From positions 4,540,501-4,604,500 of the forward strand of contig JAHQIY010000001.1 in the NCBI GenBank assembly GCA_019054805.1: a stretch of 64,000 nucleotides of DNA. Direction: 5' to 3'. The stretch is from Brachionus manjavacas (taxonomy: Eukaryota > Rotifera > Eurotatoria > Ploima > Brachionidae). A program made the translations under genes and the position numbers. Of this stretch, positions 62,230-64,000 are shown in pieces (the first letter of the stretch is position 1; each line of letters starts with the position of its first letter). Below the pieces are notes generated by a model that saw only the letters and a list, made by a program, of their open reading frames with translations, was not told the origin of the DNA and did not search any database.

Positions 62230-63060
62230 AGATATTAGTGCTCATCTCCTTTTCCAGTATCATTTTTGAGAAACGACTCCAATCTGACATTGAAGTTACC
62301 ACATCAAGGATTTGTTTTGATACCTTTCTTTTATGTTCTCGGATATCTTTTGCAGATCATGAAATGTTGATTAGAATTGCAGGTGTTTTATCCAGTTCGC
62401 CTAATTTATTCCCCTTTGTTAGGCATGGTAGAATGGTTCCATAAAGCTAGTTTAAAAGTAGTTTTGAAATTGAATTTTAGTCTCTTATTCATTAAATTTT
62501 TTTTTGAATTTTTAAGTAAAGTTTTTAAGTAACTTTTGTTCGTCCTCTTTTGGAATTTGCTGTGCCTGTATGGTCTCCATTTCTTAAGTCGGATTGTGAG
62601 AATCTTGAGAGGATTCAACGCAGAGCTACGAAATTTGTTTCTTCAATTAGAAACAAACCGTATGAAAGCAGATTGAAGGCTTTAAACATTCCAAATCTGG
62701 TGGAAAGAAGAAAAAGAGGTGATCTAATTCAATTATACAAGTTCATGCATGGAATAGAATTGGTTGAAAAAAACAACAATTTTAATGTCACCAAAATCCA
62801 AGGAAGAGGTCACTGCTTCAAATATCACAAAGAAATTTCGAGGCTCCAACATAGAGATAACTTTTTTTTCAACAGAACCGCTAACATATGGAACTCACTG
62901 CCAAATCAATTAGTTGAAGCCCCTAATGTTAACAGCTTTAAAGCAGGCATTGATTGCTGGATGAGCAGCAATCAATCACATCAGCTGTCATAGTGTGCCT
63001 TATCAGCACACTCGCTGGCTAGCCAGCTACAGTCAAAACTACTACTACTACTACTACTAA
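62230..63060 (+). mobile_element. 5'-truncated non-LTR retrotransposon 3' part
   Basis: Only the C-terminal part of ORF2 remains. The region 62238-62444 encodes an upstream fragment with a stop, and after about 100 broken bases the frame 62550-62993 gives LEFAVPVWSPFLKSDCENLE, RIQRRATKFVSS, RRKRGDLIQLYKFMHGIE and NIWNSLPNQLVEAP. These are the thumb/C-terminal blocks of CR1/Jockey-type elements. The 3' end has three consecutive hairpins: 62951-62959 with 62966-62974 (9 bp), 62992-62998 with 63006-63012 (7 bp, overlapping the TAG stop), and the 14-nt palindrome 63014-63027. An ACT microsatellite follows (63038-63059). The intact last frame suggests a fairly recent copy. Confidence 0.8.
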
Positions 63061-64000
63061 GTTAAAGAAGAGCCTGTATCAATTTTTTTTTTTTTAGATA
63101 AATTTTAAAACTTATTTGATTTACTTAATAAATTTTTAGATTAAAAATTCAAATTAAATTATAAAAAAAATAATTTATTATATTTTTTAAAAAAAATTTA
63201 AAAAATAATCTGTTGATTTATTAAGCCAAAAAATTTTAAACGGATATAAACAATTTGATTAAAAACCATGGTTTAATATTTATTTTACAAGCATCATTTA
63301 TTATTAAGTCGGTTTAGAAGCCTTATTCAAAATCGGTTCTAAAATTCAAACCGATCTACCAGGCCTAGCCTTTGTAGTTTAATACCTGGGTCATATCTAA
63401 TCCCTTTGAAAACATATTTTTAACTTTTAGATTTTTTTTACAAATTTTTCTTAATTTTAGTACAGAATTTGACAAAATCAAATCAAGAAAATTTTGGTTC
63501 TAATTAACCGTTTAAGTATTTATTAATTTATCATCAATAATTAATAAATAATATAATAAATATTTATCGTTTGATTAGATCTTGATTTAGCTTAAAACAA
63601 GAATACATTTTTGGAAGAACGCTTAATTATTTTTTTTGTTTATTTTATACCAGATTTAAAAAAATAATTTTAAAAGATTTTTATTTCAAAATTTTTCAAA
63701 GTAAATATTGTTGCTGTTAAATTTTTGGCTTTTTACTAATTTAATAGAAAAAAAAATTTCATATAATTGACATAAATTCAAAAAGCGTTCTCAATCAATA
63801 AAAAAATAAAATGAAAAAGAAAAACAAACTCTTTTTGATTAAGTTTGGGATATTTAATCAACTAATGTAAATCAAAATCACATTTTAAAATAGTCTGATG
63901 TTCATAGCCCAAAGATTTAGTTTTATTTATTATATGCAAAAATAGCAAAGCAAAAATAAAACTTTACTAAATTCATTAGCAACTGGAATTGTGTTTCAGA
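63061..64000. other. AT-rich intergenic sequence to window end
   Basis: No gene, RNA or repeat can be supported here. Confidence 0.45.

Overview
This is nuclear DNA from a small, AT-rich animal genome. The evidence is metazoan gene families (Atos, SPMIP1, synphilin, Arkadia-type RING, paired-like homeobox, ADAMTS-like protease), spliceosomal GT-AG introns mostly 45-120 nt long, TATA-type promoters, and several decayed non-LTR retrotransposons. Gene content and compact introns would suit a small invertebrate; a monogonont rotifer is my best guess, but the species cannot be fixed from this window. Nothing prokaryotic (operon, CRISPR, tRNA or rRNA) was seen.

Layout. 1.5-5.6 kb: three-exon Atos/FAM214 gene with a MITE-like insert in intron 2. 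6.5-9.15 kb: broken non-LTR retrotransposon. 9.6-11.5 kb: intronless Hsp70 with a TATA box and a heat-shock element. 12.35-13.1 kb: p24/TMED cargo receptor, ending tail-to-tail 43 bp from a very large minus-strand gene (13.1-27.3 kb). That gene encodes a secreted protein with a signal peptide, about 62 cysteine-rich EB-like modules and two PAN/Apple domains. Most of it is a near-perfect tandem array of a 436-bp, two-exon unit, about 28 copies. 28.1-28.3 kb: GC-richer island with nested hairpins, a possible structured RNA. 29.1-30.1 kb: a smaller secreted EB-module gene. 33.6 kb: SPMIP1-like axonemal protein. 34.3-35.8 kb: unrecognised single-pass membrane protein whose Ser-rich tail is duplicated beyond an in-frame stop. 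38-39.3 kb: MAP-kinase phosphatase. 42.6-44.2 kb: synphilin-1-like ankyrin/coiled-coil protein.

46-49.8 kb is a graveyard of retrotransposon 3' ends, one with a clean target-site duplication. 50.3 kb: single-exon paired-like homeobox gene. 51.5-54.6 kb: two tandem paralogues of an extreme Val-Pro repeat protein without a signal peptide. 55.2-56.5 kb: Arkadia-like RING-H2 E3 ligase. 57-61.5 kb: 13-exon ADAMTS-like metalloprotease with ShK and EGF modules. 62.2-63.06 kb: 5'-truncated retrotransposon ending in stacked hairpins and an ACT microsatellite.

The genes are functionally unrelated neighbours, as expected for a eukaryotic chromosome. The standout objects are the homogenised EB-module array gene and the paired Val-Pro repeat genes. 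All exon structures were assembled by hand from splice-site phase and protein continuity, not from transcripts.
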